This document shows, in pieces, positions 1-11,405 of a stretch of 64,000 nucleotides of DNA (its first letter is position 1; each line of letters opens with the position of its first letter). A model generated the notes under the pieces. The model did not search any database, was not told where the DNA came from, and saw nothing but the letters and a program-made list of their open reading frames with translations. This stretch comes from Muscardinus avellanarius (Eukaryota > Chordata > Mammalia > Rodentia > Gliridae), in NCBI GenBank assembly GCA_963383645.1, contig OY726559.1, positions 120,241,405 through 120,305,404 on the forward strand, given 5' to 3'. A program made the position numbers and the translations under genes.

Positions 1-1100
1 CTAAACAAAACAAAACAAAACAAAACAAAAAATGTCCTACTAATGTAAGAATATGGGGCAGGCTCATATAATATCTGAATGTCTGATCACTGTGGTAGCT
101 TCTGGAGTATTTTCCAAAGACTATTATTTGCTCTGTACCCTCTTGTCAGCTTCTGAATCCACTTCCTGTGTGTTTAGATCCCTCTCTCACCTCTGACAGC
201 TTTGCTTTTAGGTGTCAGGGCAACAGGAGTCACTGTTAATGAGTTTTGTGAAAGTCCTGGGTTCTGTGTATTTCCAGCCTGTAGTCTGTGCCTCTGAACT
301 CTTCTTCTAGAGCTCAGACTTGTGCTTCCCTACCCGCAAGGGTGGAGGGTGTTCACTGTAGTCTTGGAGTAACCCCCTGTGGCCCTGTGCAGGTATCACG
401 CCTTGAGCATCTTCCCTGTGTCTCTGGAGGCTCTAAGTGGACTAGCCAGCCAGGTCCCAAAGCACACAATGGGTTCACACAGTTACCACCGTGTCCCGTG
501 GCACACATTGGGAGCATGCCAGTTCTCATGGCTTTCTGGGTGCACACTGTTACCTGGCTGCCCTGGTCTGGGGCTCTGGAGAACTCACTGTTCTGCTGAG
601 TCCTGCAGGTATTCTGGGAACACACGGTTACCTGGTCCCCTTCCAGGTCTCTGGAGGTCTCGCTGTGCTGCTGTGAGTGCCGCCTCTGGTGAGCAAATGG
701 TGCCACAAAGGTGCTTGGGTGCAGCTCACCGCTTAAGATATTGGAGCTCAATTGGTTTTTTTCTGACATCTTGGGGCTTCCACTCTGAGATTCGTGGTTT
801 GGGCCTGTGGTACATTATGGTGGCAGCAGCCGGCCATGTCCATAGCTGGTCTATCACATGCTCAGGATTTTTTGCAGTGAAAAATGCAGTTCAGAGTTAC
901 TGGATTCCTTCTGCCATGATTCCTGGTTCTGTTTTATGTTGTGAGCTATATTTATTTTGTTTATTAAAACACGGCCTTCTCAGTAGTTCAACTTTATTTA
1001 TGCCAGGTACTGAGATGTGCTGCATCCCGTAGTTGCCATTTTGAATCTCAATCCCATAGTTAATATTTAAATATATGTTTAAATATTAAATTTAACTTTA
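1..1100. other. Gene-free start; possible old L1 5' region
   Basis: A (CAAAA)n run opens the window (about 6-31). The rest has no recognisable gene. Around 300-700 an imperfect motif recurs, each copy ending in a 'cacacngttacc'-like string followed by 'tctggaggtct' or similar, as in tandem monomers. On the minus strand the 1030-1060 part reads as a segment with 'caaaatggc', reminiscent of an L1 5' UTR. Open frames here have no protein family I recognise. The family assignment is a guess. Confidence 0.3.
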
Positions 1101-1899
1101 ATTATAAAATAAACTCATATTTAATAGATTTTCAGATTGCCACAGAATGTCTTGCAGGCTCTTTATCTTCTCATAATGAAAGTTGTGGTGGGGAAAAATG
1201 TGAATAAACCCAAAGCAGAGCAGGAGGACTAACTCATGATCAGAGGAGCCATCCACCTGAGGCCTAGGCAGTTTTAAAATTCTGTTTTGATTATTCTTTT
1301 GTCTAGCAGGCTGTTTCTTAACACCCAAGCAATGAAAACATTTTGGTCACGTTAACAGAAGTACAGTGAGAGAAAGGTGTCCTGTAAAATACACAGTGCA
1401 GTTTCCCTTGTGACATCATGTTGGCCTTTGAAATATTTGGGTTTTGGAGCATTTTTCATTTCAGATTAGAAATGCTCAACTTCTTTGTGTGATACTGTAT
1501 ACAAATGTGTTTGTGTGTGTGCATGTGAATGAAACCAAGTTATTAAATACACCTTATTAATACTAAATTTTAGGCTAAGGAGTAAAATTAGGTGTTATTG
1601 CATGTTGACAGATGTCTTTATTTTTGAATGACTACTCTGTAATAATAACATACTTATTGCATAGGGAAATTATTGCACAAATGATTGTCACTAATATTAT
1701 TGTTTAATGAAATATATTTTACTTCAAAATAAATGTATTTCAGAATGTTTTTTACAGCTTTTACAATTTTCCAATATCTGTGAAATAACTGCAGCTTTAC
1801 TGACAAAATTCTTATGGAAGAAATCACTCCCAAAACTACATGAAGAAGGAGAAAATATAGATCAACAAATGATGCAGGAATGGAAGAAGGAAATAGGGA

Positions 1900-2095
1900 G
1901 ATTCCCTAATTTATATATGATACATACACAAACCTAGAAAAGTCAATCAGTAGCTAAACATGAGAAGGAAGAAGGTGGGAGGGAATGTGATGGTAATTGG
2001 GAAAGGATTATATATGAGTGATGTGTACATGTATGCCTCTACCATCTTATACTCTTAATATATGACTACAATGCACAAATAAAATTTAAAAAATA
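1900..2095 (+). mobile_element. L1-like 3' end (plus strand)
   Basis: The segment ends in 'gactacaatgcacaaataaaattt' style sequence followed by an A-rich tail, with an AATAAA signal. A recognisable relative lies at 49797-49945 ('gtatgcctc', 'ccatcttgtactcc', 'gatgactacagtgc'), and the reverse complement of the same end occurs at 2300-2340. Repetition plus A-tail supports a non-LTR retrotransposon 3' terminus. L1 is my inference. Confidence 0.55.
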
Positions 2096-2216
2096 AATTA
2101 AAACACAGTAAAAATGTTCTTTTTGTATTCCAGTCACACCCATCTCTTGGATTGATCACAGCAGCAACATTTTCTGGCTGTTGAGAGCTATGACCTTAGT
2201 CATTATCCCCAAGAAC

Positions 2217-2243
2217 TAAAAAAAAAAAAAAAAAAAAAAAAAA
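2217..2243. repeat. Poly(A) tract
   Basis: Uninterrupted A-run of about 25 bases, probably the tail of a degraded retroelement immediately upstream. Confidence 0.8.
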
Positions 2244-2299
2244 CCTAGGTTCTAAATTTATTTTACCTTATTGTATTTTTGCTTTGATATTTATTCTTT

Positions 2300-2580
2300 T
2301 CTTTTTTTAATAAATTTTTATCGGTGCATTGTAGTCAAACATCACAGTGAAATACAAGTTTTGTGAGGGTATACAAGCATATTTCATCCAATTAGCCCTT
2401 ATCCCGACCCTGTCCCATTCCTTCCCCTCCCTCGATCCCAAGCTTGATTTGGTGATTAACTTTGATACATTTGTTTACGTACATCATGCGTTTTAAAGAG
2501 ATTCCATCTTCCCCCATCCCATCCCCTCTGATTGGTCACCTTGATTGCTCTTCCATGTGGTCCTTTCTTCAACTAGCAGG
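2300..2580 (-). mobile_element. L1-like 3' end (minus strand)
   Basis: Starts with a T-rich tail and 'ggtgcattgtagtc', the reverse complement of the 3' end at 2060-2090. A longer related copy is at 46010-46225 ('ggtgcattgtattcatacatc', 'cagttagcccctacc'). Interpreted as a truncated L1-type 3' end inserted in minus orientation. Confidence 0.5.
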
Positions 2581-2581
2581 G

Positions 2582-2801
2582 CAGCCCGCATGGTGTTGCA
2601 CACTTGTAATCCCTGCATTCGGGAGGCTGAGACATGGAGGATCATGGTTCGCGGACAGCCTCAGCTACTTAGTGAGGACCTCTGAAACTCAGTGAGACCC
2701 GGTTTCAAAATAAAGAATTAAAAATAGGGCAGGGGGTGTAGCTCGGAGGTCAAATGCCCCTGGGTTACATCCCCAGATACGCAAAAAAAAAAAAAAAAAA
2801 T
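2582..2801 (+). repeat. B1-ID composite SINE, plus strand
   Basis: B1-like head ('cacttgtaatccctgcattcgggaggctgag'), 'gagacccggtttcaaaataaag' junction, ID-like tail ('gtgtagctcggaggtcaaatgcccc') and an 18-base A-tail. A second, truncated head begins at 2803 and stops after about 15 bases in a C-rich stretch (2820-2850). Confidence 0.85.
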
Positions 2802-2850
2802 TGCCGGGCGTGGTGAAATCCACCCCACCCCCACCCCCAACCCCCCACCC

Positions 2851-3357
2851 TGTTCCCTGCTGACCCCGGTGGTGAAGCCCTCCACGTGTCAGGAAGGCAG
2901 GAAGCCGCTACCTAGGGCTTCGTGTGGCTGGAGTCCCTGGTGAACCCGCCGTTTTCCCTCAAGCTACTGTAAACGGAATCCCCTAGACTGGCGGCTTAAA
3001 CAAGAGGAATCCACTTTTCAGTCTGGAGGCCAGCAAGGCCACATCAAGGTACCGGGGGTTTTCATTCTTTCCAGGGTGAGGGCTGTGTTTCTGGCTGGCA
3101 AATTACCTGGTGGAGCTAGAGATAGAGGTAGAGACAGGACAGAGCTCTATCCTCAAGTGGTGGAGGAGGAAGAGACAGCTACAGTCAGCTTTCTTGCCAG
3201 CATCAGGGCTTCATCTAAAACATAGGTGAAATTCCCTTGCAAAGGCTCCATCTCCAAATACCAAGAGCCTGGGGTGTAGGGGCTCAAGGGTATGCATTTG
3301 CAGAAGTAGACTGACGTGATCTGGTAGCTCGCGTGCTAACCCACTAAAACTTGCACG
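2851..3357. other. Unassigned sequence
   Basis: About 0.5 kb of moderately GC-rich sequence with no RNA gene, long frame or repeat that I recognise. Confidence 0.5.
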
Positions 3358-3430
3358 TGTTTCCGCCCGGTTTCGAACCGGGGACCTTTCGCGTGTGAGG
3401 CGAACGTGATAACCACTACACTACGGAAAC
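3358..3430 (-). tRNA. trnV-CAC: tRNA-Val (CAC)
   Basis: Read on the minus strand, a 73-nt cloverleaf begins GTTTCCGTAGTGTAGTGGTT and ends with acceptor GGAAAC plus discriminator A. The 7-bp acceptor stem pairs fully, box A (TAGTGTAGTGG) and box B (GGTTCGAAACC) are intact, and the loop CTCACAC carries anticodon CAC. It delivers valine to GTG codons. No intron. An AAAA run at 3345-3348 is a TTTT Pol III terminator on the gene strand. It appears identical to the common mammalian tRNA-Val-CAC. Confidence 0.97.
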
Positions 3431-3931
3431 CAACTGAGCAGCAGACTGCCAGATGTTTCCATGAAAATCTGGTAGCTGGGGTCTCCAACAACCCTGGTTT
3501 TCAATACACACAGTTCCTCGGCACTTTGCAATTTCCTGGGCGTGTGCAGGTGGGCCGACCCCAGCACTGGGGTGCCGCAGGCAAGGGCGCTGCGGGTCGG
3601 GCTCCGGGTGGGGCAGCCTGGGCTCCGCCCCTCGCCGAGCCGGGCGCCTGGGGCCGCGCTCTGGCTTCGGCTCCGGCTCCTCCCGCAGCCCAGGACTAAG
3701 CGCCCGTGTGCACGCTGCTCCCGGGCGACTCTCCAGCTCCCAGAAGCTGCAGGAGCTGGTGGCTTGGGGTGTCTGCGCCCGGGAGCTCCCAGGCGCTGGG
3801 GGAAGGAGCCGTGGCCGCCCTCGGCGTTCTTGGCCCTGGACTAGAGACTGGAAGTCGCTTCCAGGCCACCCGGGGGCGCCGGGGTCCCTCTGGATGGGGA
3901 CTGAGCCTGTGTTGACCGCTAATAAGAACAG

Positions 3932-3975
<44 letters not shown>

Positions 3976-4540
3976 GATGATGATGTTGTTGTTGTTTTGC
4001 GTTACTGTCGTGGACCTCCTGGGCACCCGACTCCGGCTTCTGGAGCCGCTGCCGGCCTGGCTTGGCGCGCTCCGGGCTCTGCCCTCCTTCCCGACCATCA
4101 CCGGCCAGCCAGCTTGGGAGACAGACACCTGGAGGACTCGGTCTAGGTCATCTCTGCTTTCAGTCCAGTGGACATGGCGCTGCCTCCTCGGGAGAACATT
4201 GGCTTTTGTGGAGAAGCCAAGACCGCCTCTCCTTGGGCGCACGCAGAGTGCCCCTGTTCTTACTAGGGACTCAGACCTGCATCTGTCCCTTCATCCTCCT
4301 CCTGTGAGAGGTGAGGGACACTTCCCTCTGCTGAGGGGCGCTAGGGCGCCTGATGGAACAGACCAGCCCCGAGTGGACAGCCTAGCGCTGGGAGGCTGAT
4401 CCCAGATGCCCGCAGAATAGCCGGCCATGACCTGGGGCGCTGGCTCCCCGGGGCCACAGGGGCATGCATTTGTACACAGACCAGGAAGGTCACTGGCTCC
4501 AACTTTCCCGTGTGTTAGGAAATGCTAATGAAGTTGCCCT
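3431..4540. other. GC-rich flank of tRNA-Val
   Basis: CpG-dense sequence upstream of the tRNA-Val gene on its own strand, interrupted by a GTT repeat. Overlapping open frames exist on both strands, as expected for GC-rich DNA, but none shows a known domain. A CpG-island-like, probably nucleosome-poor flank is the simplest reading. Confidence 0.5.
3931..3997. repeat. (GTT)n microsatellite
   Basis: Fifteen or so GTT units with a short GATGATGAT interruption near 3975. It creates poly-Asn or poly-Leu/Cys translations that are not genes. Confidence 0.95.
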
Positions 4541-4543
4541 CTG

Positions 4544-4544
<1 letters not shown>

Positions 4545-4590
<46 letters not shown>
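4545..4590. repeat. (GT)n microsatellite
   Basis: About 23 GT units directly abutting the 3' tail side of the minus-strand SINE that follows, a usual place for tail-derived dinucleotide repeats. Confidence 0.95.
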
Positions 4591-4591
<1 letters not shown>

Positions 4592-4771
4592 TACTGGCAT
4601 TCCTGGAAGCCCTTCTACCTTCGGGCTACACTCCCAGACCTATTTTTACGTTTTTATTTGGAAACAGGGTCTCCTAAGCCAGGGCGAGCGGCTGGCTTCC
4701 AACCTGCGGGATCCTCCTCTCTCTGCCTCCCAAGCGCGGGTATTACAAGTGTGCGCCACCACGCCCGGCTG
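4590..4771 (-). repeat. B1-ID SINE, minus strand
   Basis: Begins at the ID side ('ctacactcccagacctattttt'), then 'tttggaaacagggtctcctaagccag', and ends 'gcgccaccacgcccggct'. The 'cctaagccag' variant marks a subfamily seen again at 8101, 20704, 39935 and 50095. Confidence 0.9.
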
Positions 4772-5449
4772 CCCTCTGGATTTGAAAGAAGCCTTGGTGC
4801 CCTCTCCTCAGCGGGCCAGCTGCTGGAGAGCAGGTGACCCCGGTGTCCTGAGTCCCCGCTGCGTCCCCTCAACAACGGCTGCCGAGGGCCAAGGGCTACT
4901 GCTGCCGAAGCCCTGCCACTCGCCCTCTGGAAGGCTGCTGGCAGTTTTTCCAATTTTCCACCACCTGCTCTTTGCCGCACTGGAGATGGAACCCAGTGCC
5001 TAGATAAAATAAGCCTAAGCAAAATAAAATCGTGCCTTAAAAATAGGTGAAATTTCCCTGCCTATTCAGGTGAAACAAAAACAAAAACCAAAAGCTGGTA
5101 GTCTTTTCCCTCCTGGTTCACACTCACCTACAAGTGGGAGGGCAGGGAGAGAGGCCCCCAGCTGCTGCTAGTGACTCTGGGAATCTGCAAAGGTGGGGAA
5201 AGACATGAAATGAGGATTTCCAAGAACGATTTACCTGTGGAGCCAGGAGTGGTTTTAACATACCCAGTTTGTGGTACTTTGTCATGGAAGCCATAGAAAA
5301 CTAATAAAGTCGTTCAGGAAACGAAGACCAAGACAGATAGATGTCAGAGATTTCCAGTAGAGGACGATTACTACAGGCTCCCAAGGACTGCACATTTCAC
5401 ACCTGAGTCATTGACATTTCCTAGCTGACAGCATCGAAAAGTAATGGTT
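4772..5449. other. Unassigned sequence
   Basis: No RNA gene or recognisable repeat. Short open frames lack family resemblance. Confidence 0.45.
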
Positions 5450-5662
5450 GGCTGGGTGTGGCACACCTGTAATCCCAGTACTTGGGAGACGGAGGCAGGA
5501 GGATCGCAGATTTGAGGGCAACCTCAGCAAGTAGTGAGACTCTCATCAACCTAGGGAGACCCTGTTTCAAGATAAAAATAAAATAGGGCTAGGGGTGTAG
5601 CTTGGAGGTGAGACAGTCCTGGGTTCCATCCCCAGCACTACACACAAACACAAAATAAATGT
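5450..5662 (+). repeat. B1-ID SINE, plus strand
   Basis: Head 'ggctgggtgtggcacacctgtaatcccag', extra 'agtgagactctcatcaacctag' middle, then ID-like tail and a CA/A-rich end. Confidence 0.85.
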
Positions 5663-7311
5663 AATGACTAGATGTAACATCTGAGTGTCCGAGTGCTCAC
5701 ACAGGAGGTGTCTGGTGGGGTAACCCCAGCTCCTCCGTGATTCTCAACACCAGGTGACCCCAGGGAAGCACTTCATAAACGCCTCCTCCTCCTCTGACAG
5801 CAGGACTCTTGGCCAATCTCAGGAGTCAGGAGAGTGAGGGGCTGAAGCATTTTGCTAGTCCATGAACAGGGGAGTGCCCCCAAACAAGTTCTTACAGCCT
5901 CACCAGCAAGGCACCAGCTGACCCTCCAAGGATCACCTACACTGCAGGTGTTGGAGAAGGAAGGGGAAATGGCCTTCACTTTTTTGCCAGGGAGCAGAGA
6001 ACCAGAAGTGCACTGCGTCCATCCCCGGTGGCTCCCACTGCCCAGCCTGGCCGACTCTGGACTGCTACTGAAGCCGAGGGCATCTTTGTGTAAGGTAACT
6101 GGTTATTGGGATTCCCTCAGAATGGCTCACAACACCGCAAAAAATAACTTGAATATAGCTAATATCTCCTTTTTTCCTTTAATGTGGTACAGGGTCTCAC
6201 TAAGTTGCAGAAGGTCTTGCTGAACTGCTGAGGCTAGCTTCAAACCTGCCGTCCTCCTGTCTCAGTCTCCCAAGTACCGCATTACAAGCATGTGCCACCT
6301 CGCTCAGCTTGTCCATCCCTCTAAAACCTCTTATCACAAACCCAGAAACTCAGCTGACTGTCAAGCAAGGTCATGGTAGTTTCCGGTCTGTCATTACAGT
6401 GAGCAGGAAGCAGATCTGCACGAGGGGATTGAGCCTGTGGCATAGCTGCCCTAAAAATTGGTTGACAGTCCTAGCAATGTTGGCCAAGACCAAAGAAGGA
6501 CCAGAGATAAACGATCGTTCCTCTGGTAGGATGGCTTTGGATGGGAGAGGGAAAGCCTTTAGTGCCCTCCAGGGAAGAGAGATGGTGGAAAGTAAGCCTG
6601 GCACTTTTGGGGAGCCTTGCTCCAGGGGCCACACCTCACCACAAGTGATAGCAGAGACTGGGAGGAAGGGACTGGGGCACTGGGCCTTCTGCCAGGTCTC
6701 AGGGCACTGCTGAGGGAGGACAAAGTGGCTTTGGGTAACTGAGTTCAAGGACAAACAGGACACTCCCCTTGTCCTCTTGGGCTAGACCAGGGCAGAAAAT
6801 GTGATGGCGGCCTGTGTGTGGCACTGAGCCCAGAGCTGAGCTCAAGGAGTACAGCACAGCGGGTCTCCTCCTGGCCTAGACCACAGGTGAGCACCCCCAG
6901 ATCGGGGGCTACATAGCTACTCACCGGCTCCATTCACCACAGATGCGCTTCCTGCTCATCTTGCCGTGCGGAGGAGCTGCTGGAGGCTGGAGGGTGGCAG
7001 GCGACAGGGCACTCTCCCTGGTGCCTGGCACTTCCCTCACAGTCTGCTTCCTGTGCATCGCCCAAGACACGGTAGGAGGAAGGAAGATGGAGGAAAACTT
7101 GAAGCCACTGGAGTGCCACCACTGTACTGATCTGGGCTTCACAGGAGATGCCAAGGAGAGTGAAGGAGAAAGCTCCTTCATGGGAGAAGCCAAGTCATGC
7201 ATGTCTGTTTAGGGCTGGAGGTAGGGCCGGGAAGGCAAGTCCTATCCAATGTGTTGGCCCAAACATCCAAGGAAGAAAGAAGACTCCTCAGGCCCATCAA
7301 ATAACGCATCA
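5663..7311. other. Unassigned 1.6-kb stretch with a partial SINE
   Basis: Contains a minus-strand B1-like head at about 6185-6309 ('gtctcactaagttg' to 'tgtgccacctcgctcagctt') that lacks a clear ID half. The remainder has several 60-130-codon open frames on both strands with no recognised motif, and no RNA gene. Confidence 0.5.
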
Positions 7312-7700
7312 GCCTGGGCGTATTGGTGCACACTTGTCTCCCACGCTTGGGAGACTTGTCTATACACTTGGGAGACTAGGAAAGGAGGATCGCTGGTTTT
7401 AGGACAGCCTCAGAAATTCAGTTGGTTCTCGGCAACCTAGTGAGACCCTGTTTCCAAATAAGAAATAAAATCGGTCTAGGGGTGTACCTCAGAGGTGGAA
7501 TGCTTCACAATTCAAATCCTAGTACCACAAAAACAAATAAATCGATAAAATAAAAATAAAAATAGGGCAGGGTAAATAGGCTGAAGGTAGAATACCCCTG
7601 GTTTCAATCTCCAGTACAATAAAATAGAATAGAGATGGGGTATAGCTTGGCGGTAGAATGTCTATGAGTTCAATCCCCAGAAGTACCACAGAAGTCAATA
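7312..7700 (+). repeat. B1-ID SINE with extra ID-like units
   Basis: A full composite SINE (7312-7530) is followed by two more ID-like tails ('gtaaataggctgaaggtagaatacccctgg' type, about 7562-7610 and 7635-7680). The tail units are spaced by A-rich linkers, giving a small tandem of tRNA-derived modules. Confidence 0.75.
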
Positions 7701-7764
7701 CTACTTGCTGAGGCTGTCCTTAAACCTATGCTCCTCCTGTCTCCCTTCCTTCCTTTCTTCCTTC

Positions 7765-9400
7765 CTTCTTTGTAGGTTGGTTCAACTTTATTGAAATCTG
7801 TTACAGAAGACACAATTCAAAAAAGAACCACAGTGTTTGGTTGTAAGGCCTATAGAAATCTGAGTTATGTTTTACTACAGAAGAATATAAAATACATTAA
7901 ACTACAGTTTGTAAGCAAATCTTAAAAATTAACAGTGTATCCTCATTAAATCAAATAGTTAAAAGTGTTTCTTCCAGCCAAGCGTGGTGATGCGCAACTG
8001 TGATTCCAGTACGCAGACGGCTGAGAGAGGAGGAACGCAGGTTTGAGGTCATCCTCGAGAATGTAGCAAGAGCCCACTTCAAAAATAAAAAATAGCTGGG
8101 CGTGGTGGCGCACGCTTTGAATCCCCGCGCTTGGGAGGCGGAGACAGGAGGATCGCGCAGGTTCGAAGTCAACCCGGCTGGCTTAAGAGACCCTGTTTCC
8201 AAATAAAAATATAAAATAGGTCTGGGAGTGTAGCCTGGAAGTAGAAGGGCTTCCAGGAACCCCAGTACTACCAAAAATAAATAAATAAATAAATAGCTAG
8301 GGTATAGCTCAGAGGCAGAATGCCTCTAGTTCAATCTTTAGTCAAAATATGTTTTAAAAAAGAAAGATAAAAAAAATAAAGGGTTTCTTCTTAAGGGATT
8401 AGCAATTGTACAGCTCTTCTAAAAATTCAAATAAAATAGTTTGGAATTTAATGAGAAACCTCACACTTATAGTAACATGAAACATGTTCACTTTCAGGTA
8501 TTCAGCCCCAAATTTCAAAGAAGGTACTTTGTTGCTAAATAAAAATTTTTTCTATTTTATTGTATCAAGGAAAACTACACTCACAAGATTAGAGAGTCGT
8601 CACTTCTTGCCTTACAAATGTAAAATAAATTTTCTAGATTCTCCTCTCTGTAGAGACCATTGGCTCACTTTGCAGGCTAAAGTAACCACAATTATTTGGG
8701 GGGAATAAAGCAGATTTCAATATGAGAGTTGACTGAAACAGACATTTTCTACAGGAAGCCTCTCTGTTCTTGCTAAGCCTTCTCTCAGTCTTCAGGATGT
8801 TAAAGAACCCATTCTACTCCCCAGACCCCTGACGATGGAAAGCATACCTGCGATGGCCTAAAGCAGCCTTCCTATGTCGGGGATGTCACTACTCATGACT
8901 CCACTCCTGACACTTCATGCCATCGCCTACTGCGAGGATCTCCCCACCCAGTAGAGTGTTTGAGGGGCCCCATATTACAGACCTTTGCTTTTTAACGATT
9001 TAGGTAAAACATGTACATCTTTAGAAAAATGTGCTTAGGAAATACTCTTCAAGTCCTGCACCTTGTTTCCTGGGATGTGACACAGAGAAGCGGGGAGTAT
9101 CATCTGGGGCACCTCGGGCGATAGTGCCAACTACTTAGGAAGGTCCCTTGACTTTAAGATGAGCACAACAGAAAACAAATCAGTTGTCAAACACCTGCTC
9201 CTTATAGAGCAAAGCCTCTTTGCCTGTAGGCAGGCATGTTGTGTTCGCAGAGGCAGGACTTTGTTCTCGTCTTTCTTTAGACAATGACAATAGAGCTGTG
9301 TGTCGGTGCCAATCTGACAAGGAGTGAACTGGTAACTAGGTCTTCCTGTCGTGGACAGCACACAAGACAGTAGGACTCTGGTGTTAGAAGAGCGGCTAAC
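7765..9400 (-). pseudogene. Possible 3'-UTR-like retrocopy, unidentified
   Basis: On the minus strand the sequence runs into an AATAAA signal followed shortly by 'gttgaaccaacctacaaag' (about 7770-7795), the layout of an mRNA 3' end. Upstream, AT-rich UTR-like sequence continues through 8970 and a 76-codon open frame lies at 9131-9361. A later SINE pair (7976-8345) splits it. I do not recognise the parent gene. It could equally be a genuine terminal exon or an old repeat. Confidence 0.25.
7976..8345 (+). repeat. Two tandem SINEs plus an ID tail
   Basis: A B1-like monomer (7976-8092), a complete B1-ID element (8096-8292, ending in an (AAAT)n tail), and a further ID-like unit (8297-8345). Confidence 0.8.
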
Positions 9401-9454
9401 AGGACCATCACAGGCACACGTTACTGGAATTTTTGTTTGATTACTTGCCCCCCA

Positions 9455-9554
9455 CCCATACTGAAGATTGAACTCTGGGGCACCTCAGCCCATTTACTTA
9501 TTTGTTTGTTTTTTTAATTTTAGTAGACACCTTTGGATTTTGTTTTCTTTTTCT

Positions 9555-9586
<32 letters not shown>

Positions 9587-10137
9587 TCAGTACTAGGGGT
9601 GGAACCCAGGGGCATTCTACTTCCGAGCTACACTTCCTAGCCCTATTCTTTATTCTTCATTTGAAAACAGGGTCTCTCTGAGTTGCAAAGGGCCTTACTA
9701 AATAGCTGAGGCTGTCCCTGAACAGAGATTCTCCTGTCTCAGCTTCCCGAAGACCTCTTTTAATTTTAATTTGAAATGTATTACAAGTGTGTGCCACCAC
9801 ACACTTGCTTTCACACTTGCTTTTTATTTTGAATAGGGGCCTTGCTAAATTACACAAATAAAAATTCACTGAGGTGCTGAGCTGGACTTGAATCCTCCAT
9901 CCTCCTCTTGTCAAGCTCCCAGGTACAGGTTCACATTTTGGATTTATTTATTTATTTAGTGGTACTGGATCATTCTACCTCTGAGGCATACCCCCAGCCC
10001 AATTTCTTTTTTTCTTTTTTTAATAGTCTCACTAGGTTGCAGAGGACCTCACCAAATGGCTGAGGAATCTTACCTATGCTCCTTCAGTTTCAGCCTTCCA
10101 AATACTGGGATTACAAAATTGTGTCACCACGCCAAGG
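9455..10137 (-). repeat. Cluster of minus-strand SINE fragments
   Basis: An ID-like fragment (9455-9495), a (TTTC)n tract (9555-9588), a B1-ID element cut near 9755, a partial head with middle (9775-9930), and another element (9958-10137) ending 'tgtcaccacgccaagg'. The pieces are diverged and partly nested. Confidence 0.7.
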
Positions 10138-10197
10138 TGGGTTCTAGCCACTAGTGTTAGGAAAAACGGCGTGCTGTCACTTAAAATGGAGCACCCT

Positions 10198-10214
10198 CGT
10201 CCCTGGGTGGGCTC

Positions 10215-10265
<51 letters not shown>

Positions 10266-10271
10266 AGAGAC
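10198..10271 (-). tRNA. trnN-GTT: tRNA-Asn (GTT)
   Basis: Minus-strand 74-nt cloverleaf beginning GTCTCTGTGGCGCAATCGGT. The acceptor stem GTCTCTG/CAGGGAC pairs apart from one G-T-type position, box A (TGGCGCAATCGG) and box B (GGTTCGAGCCC) are intact, and loop CTGTTAA has anticodon GTT. It reads AAC/AAT codons. An AAAA run just downstream on the gene's strand (about 10183) fits a Pol III terminator. The second window copy (50720) differs at two positions of the anticodon/T-arm region. Confidence 0.97.
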
Positions 10272-10704
10272 ACGGGCTGTGCATGTCTTCGGACCTGAAT
10301 AGAGAGCAGCTATCCACTGAGCGGTGGCTGCCCTCTACTCTGCACCACAAGAGTGCCAGCCTCGAAGCAACTGGAGGCGTCAGTCTAGAAAGCTGTGCGC
10401 CGGGAATTCCGGAGCTACAGAGCCGCCGGCACCACGGCCTTGGCGGGCCTCGCTCCATCTGCCCGCGAAGCTCGGGAGACCCGGCCGCCCCGCTGCTCGG
10501 CCGCCGCCCTGCGCCTCCTGCTGGAGCCCTGGGCTGCGGTGGCGGGAGCGGGTGGGGCCCGCGGGGCCAAGTGCAAGAGTCCCGAGAAGAAACCCTCCCT
10601 AGGGTGGCGCACGCCAGCGATTAAGCCGCAATTAAGCCGTGGGTAGTGTATCCCTGGCCACCGCAGCCTCCTCCTCCCCTCTCTTTATTTTTATTTTTAT
10701 ATTT
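10272..10704. other. CpG-rich flank of tRNA-Asn
   Basis: The 5' flank of the tRNA-Asn gene is strongly GC-rich with many CpGs (10380-10620). Overlapping open frames in all phases are a base-composition effect, not evidence of a protein. Confidence 0.5.
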
Positions 10705-10896
10705 TTGGTACTGGAGATTGACCCAGGGGCAGTCTACCTCCAAGCTACATCCCTAGCGCTATTTTTCGTTCTTTATTTTGAAACAGAGTCTCACTAAGTT
10801 GTGGAAGGCCTCACTAAGCAGCTGAGGCTGGCCAGAACCTGCGATCCTCCTGGCTCAGCCTCCCGAGTACTGGGATGTACAAGACTGTGCCACCCT
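10705..10896 (-). repeat. B1-ID SINE, minus strand
   Basis: 'ttggtactggagattgacccaggggcagtctacc' through 'gtgccaccctcccc'. Both halves are present. Confidence 0.85.
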
Positions 10897-11200
10897 CCCC
10901 TCCCTTTCTGCAGACGCCTGTGAGAGCAATGGCAGTTCTAAACATCCTTCTTGCCTGTGCTCCCTGCCTTGCTGTAGCACCACGGTGACTCTCACCACTG
11001 CAGTGCAGACACTCGGAGAACTGCAGAGAACAAATGTCTCCCCTGCAGTCACACAGACGGACCCGGGTCTGGAGCCCAAGGACTTGCCCCTTAAAGACCA
11101 GCTTCCCTCCTGCTCCCCACCCCCAGCCCCTTCCTGAGATCCTGACTAGGGGGGGAGGGGGGAGAAAAGGCACAATTGCACCTGCCCTCTAAAACAATAA

Positions 11201-11405
11201 TGAGAGGAGGAGGAGGAGGAGGAGGAGGAGGAGGAGGAGGAGGAGGAGGAGGAGGAGGGAGGAGGAGGAGGAGGAGGAGGAGGAGGGACAGGAGGAGGAG
11301 GAGGAGGGACAGGAGGAGGAGGAGGAGGAGGAGGGACAGGAGGAGGAGGAGGAGGAGGGGGGACAGGAGGAGCAGAAGGAGGAACAGGAGAAGAGGAAGA
11401 GAAGA
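11201..11405. repeat. (GGA)n purine tract, about 200 bp
   Basis: Nearly pure GGA repeat on the plus strand, with a higher-order unit in which GGAGGAGGAGGAGG blocks are separated by 'gacagga' (three times between 11285 and 11370). One strand is essentially all purine, a composition known to allow triplex or G-quadruplex structures. It produces poly-Pro, poly-Ser and poly-Leu frames that are not genes. Confidence 0.95.

Noticed and set aside
3919..4399. Poly-Asn and poly-Leu frames
   Set aside because: Translation of the GTT microsatellite and GC-rich flank.
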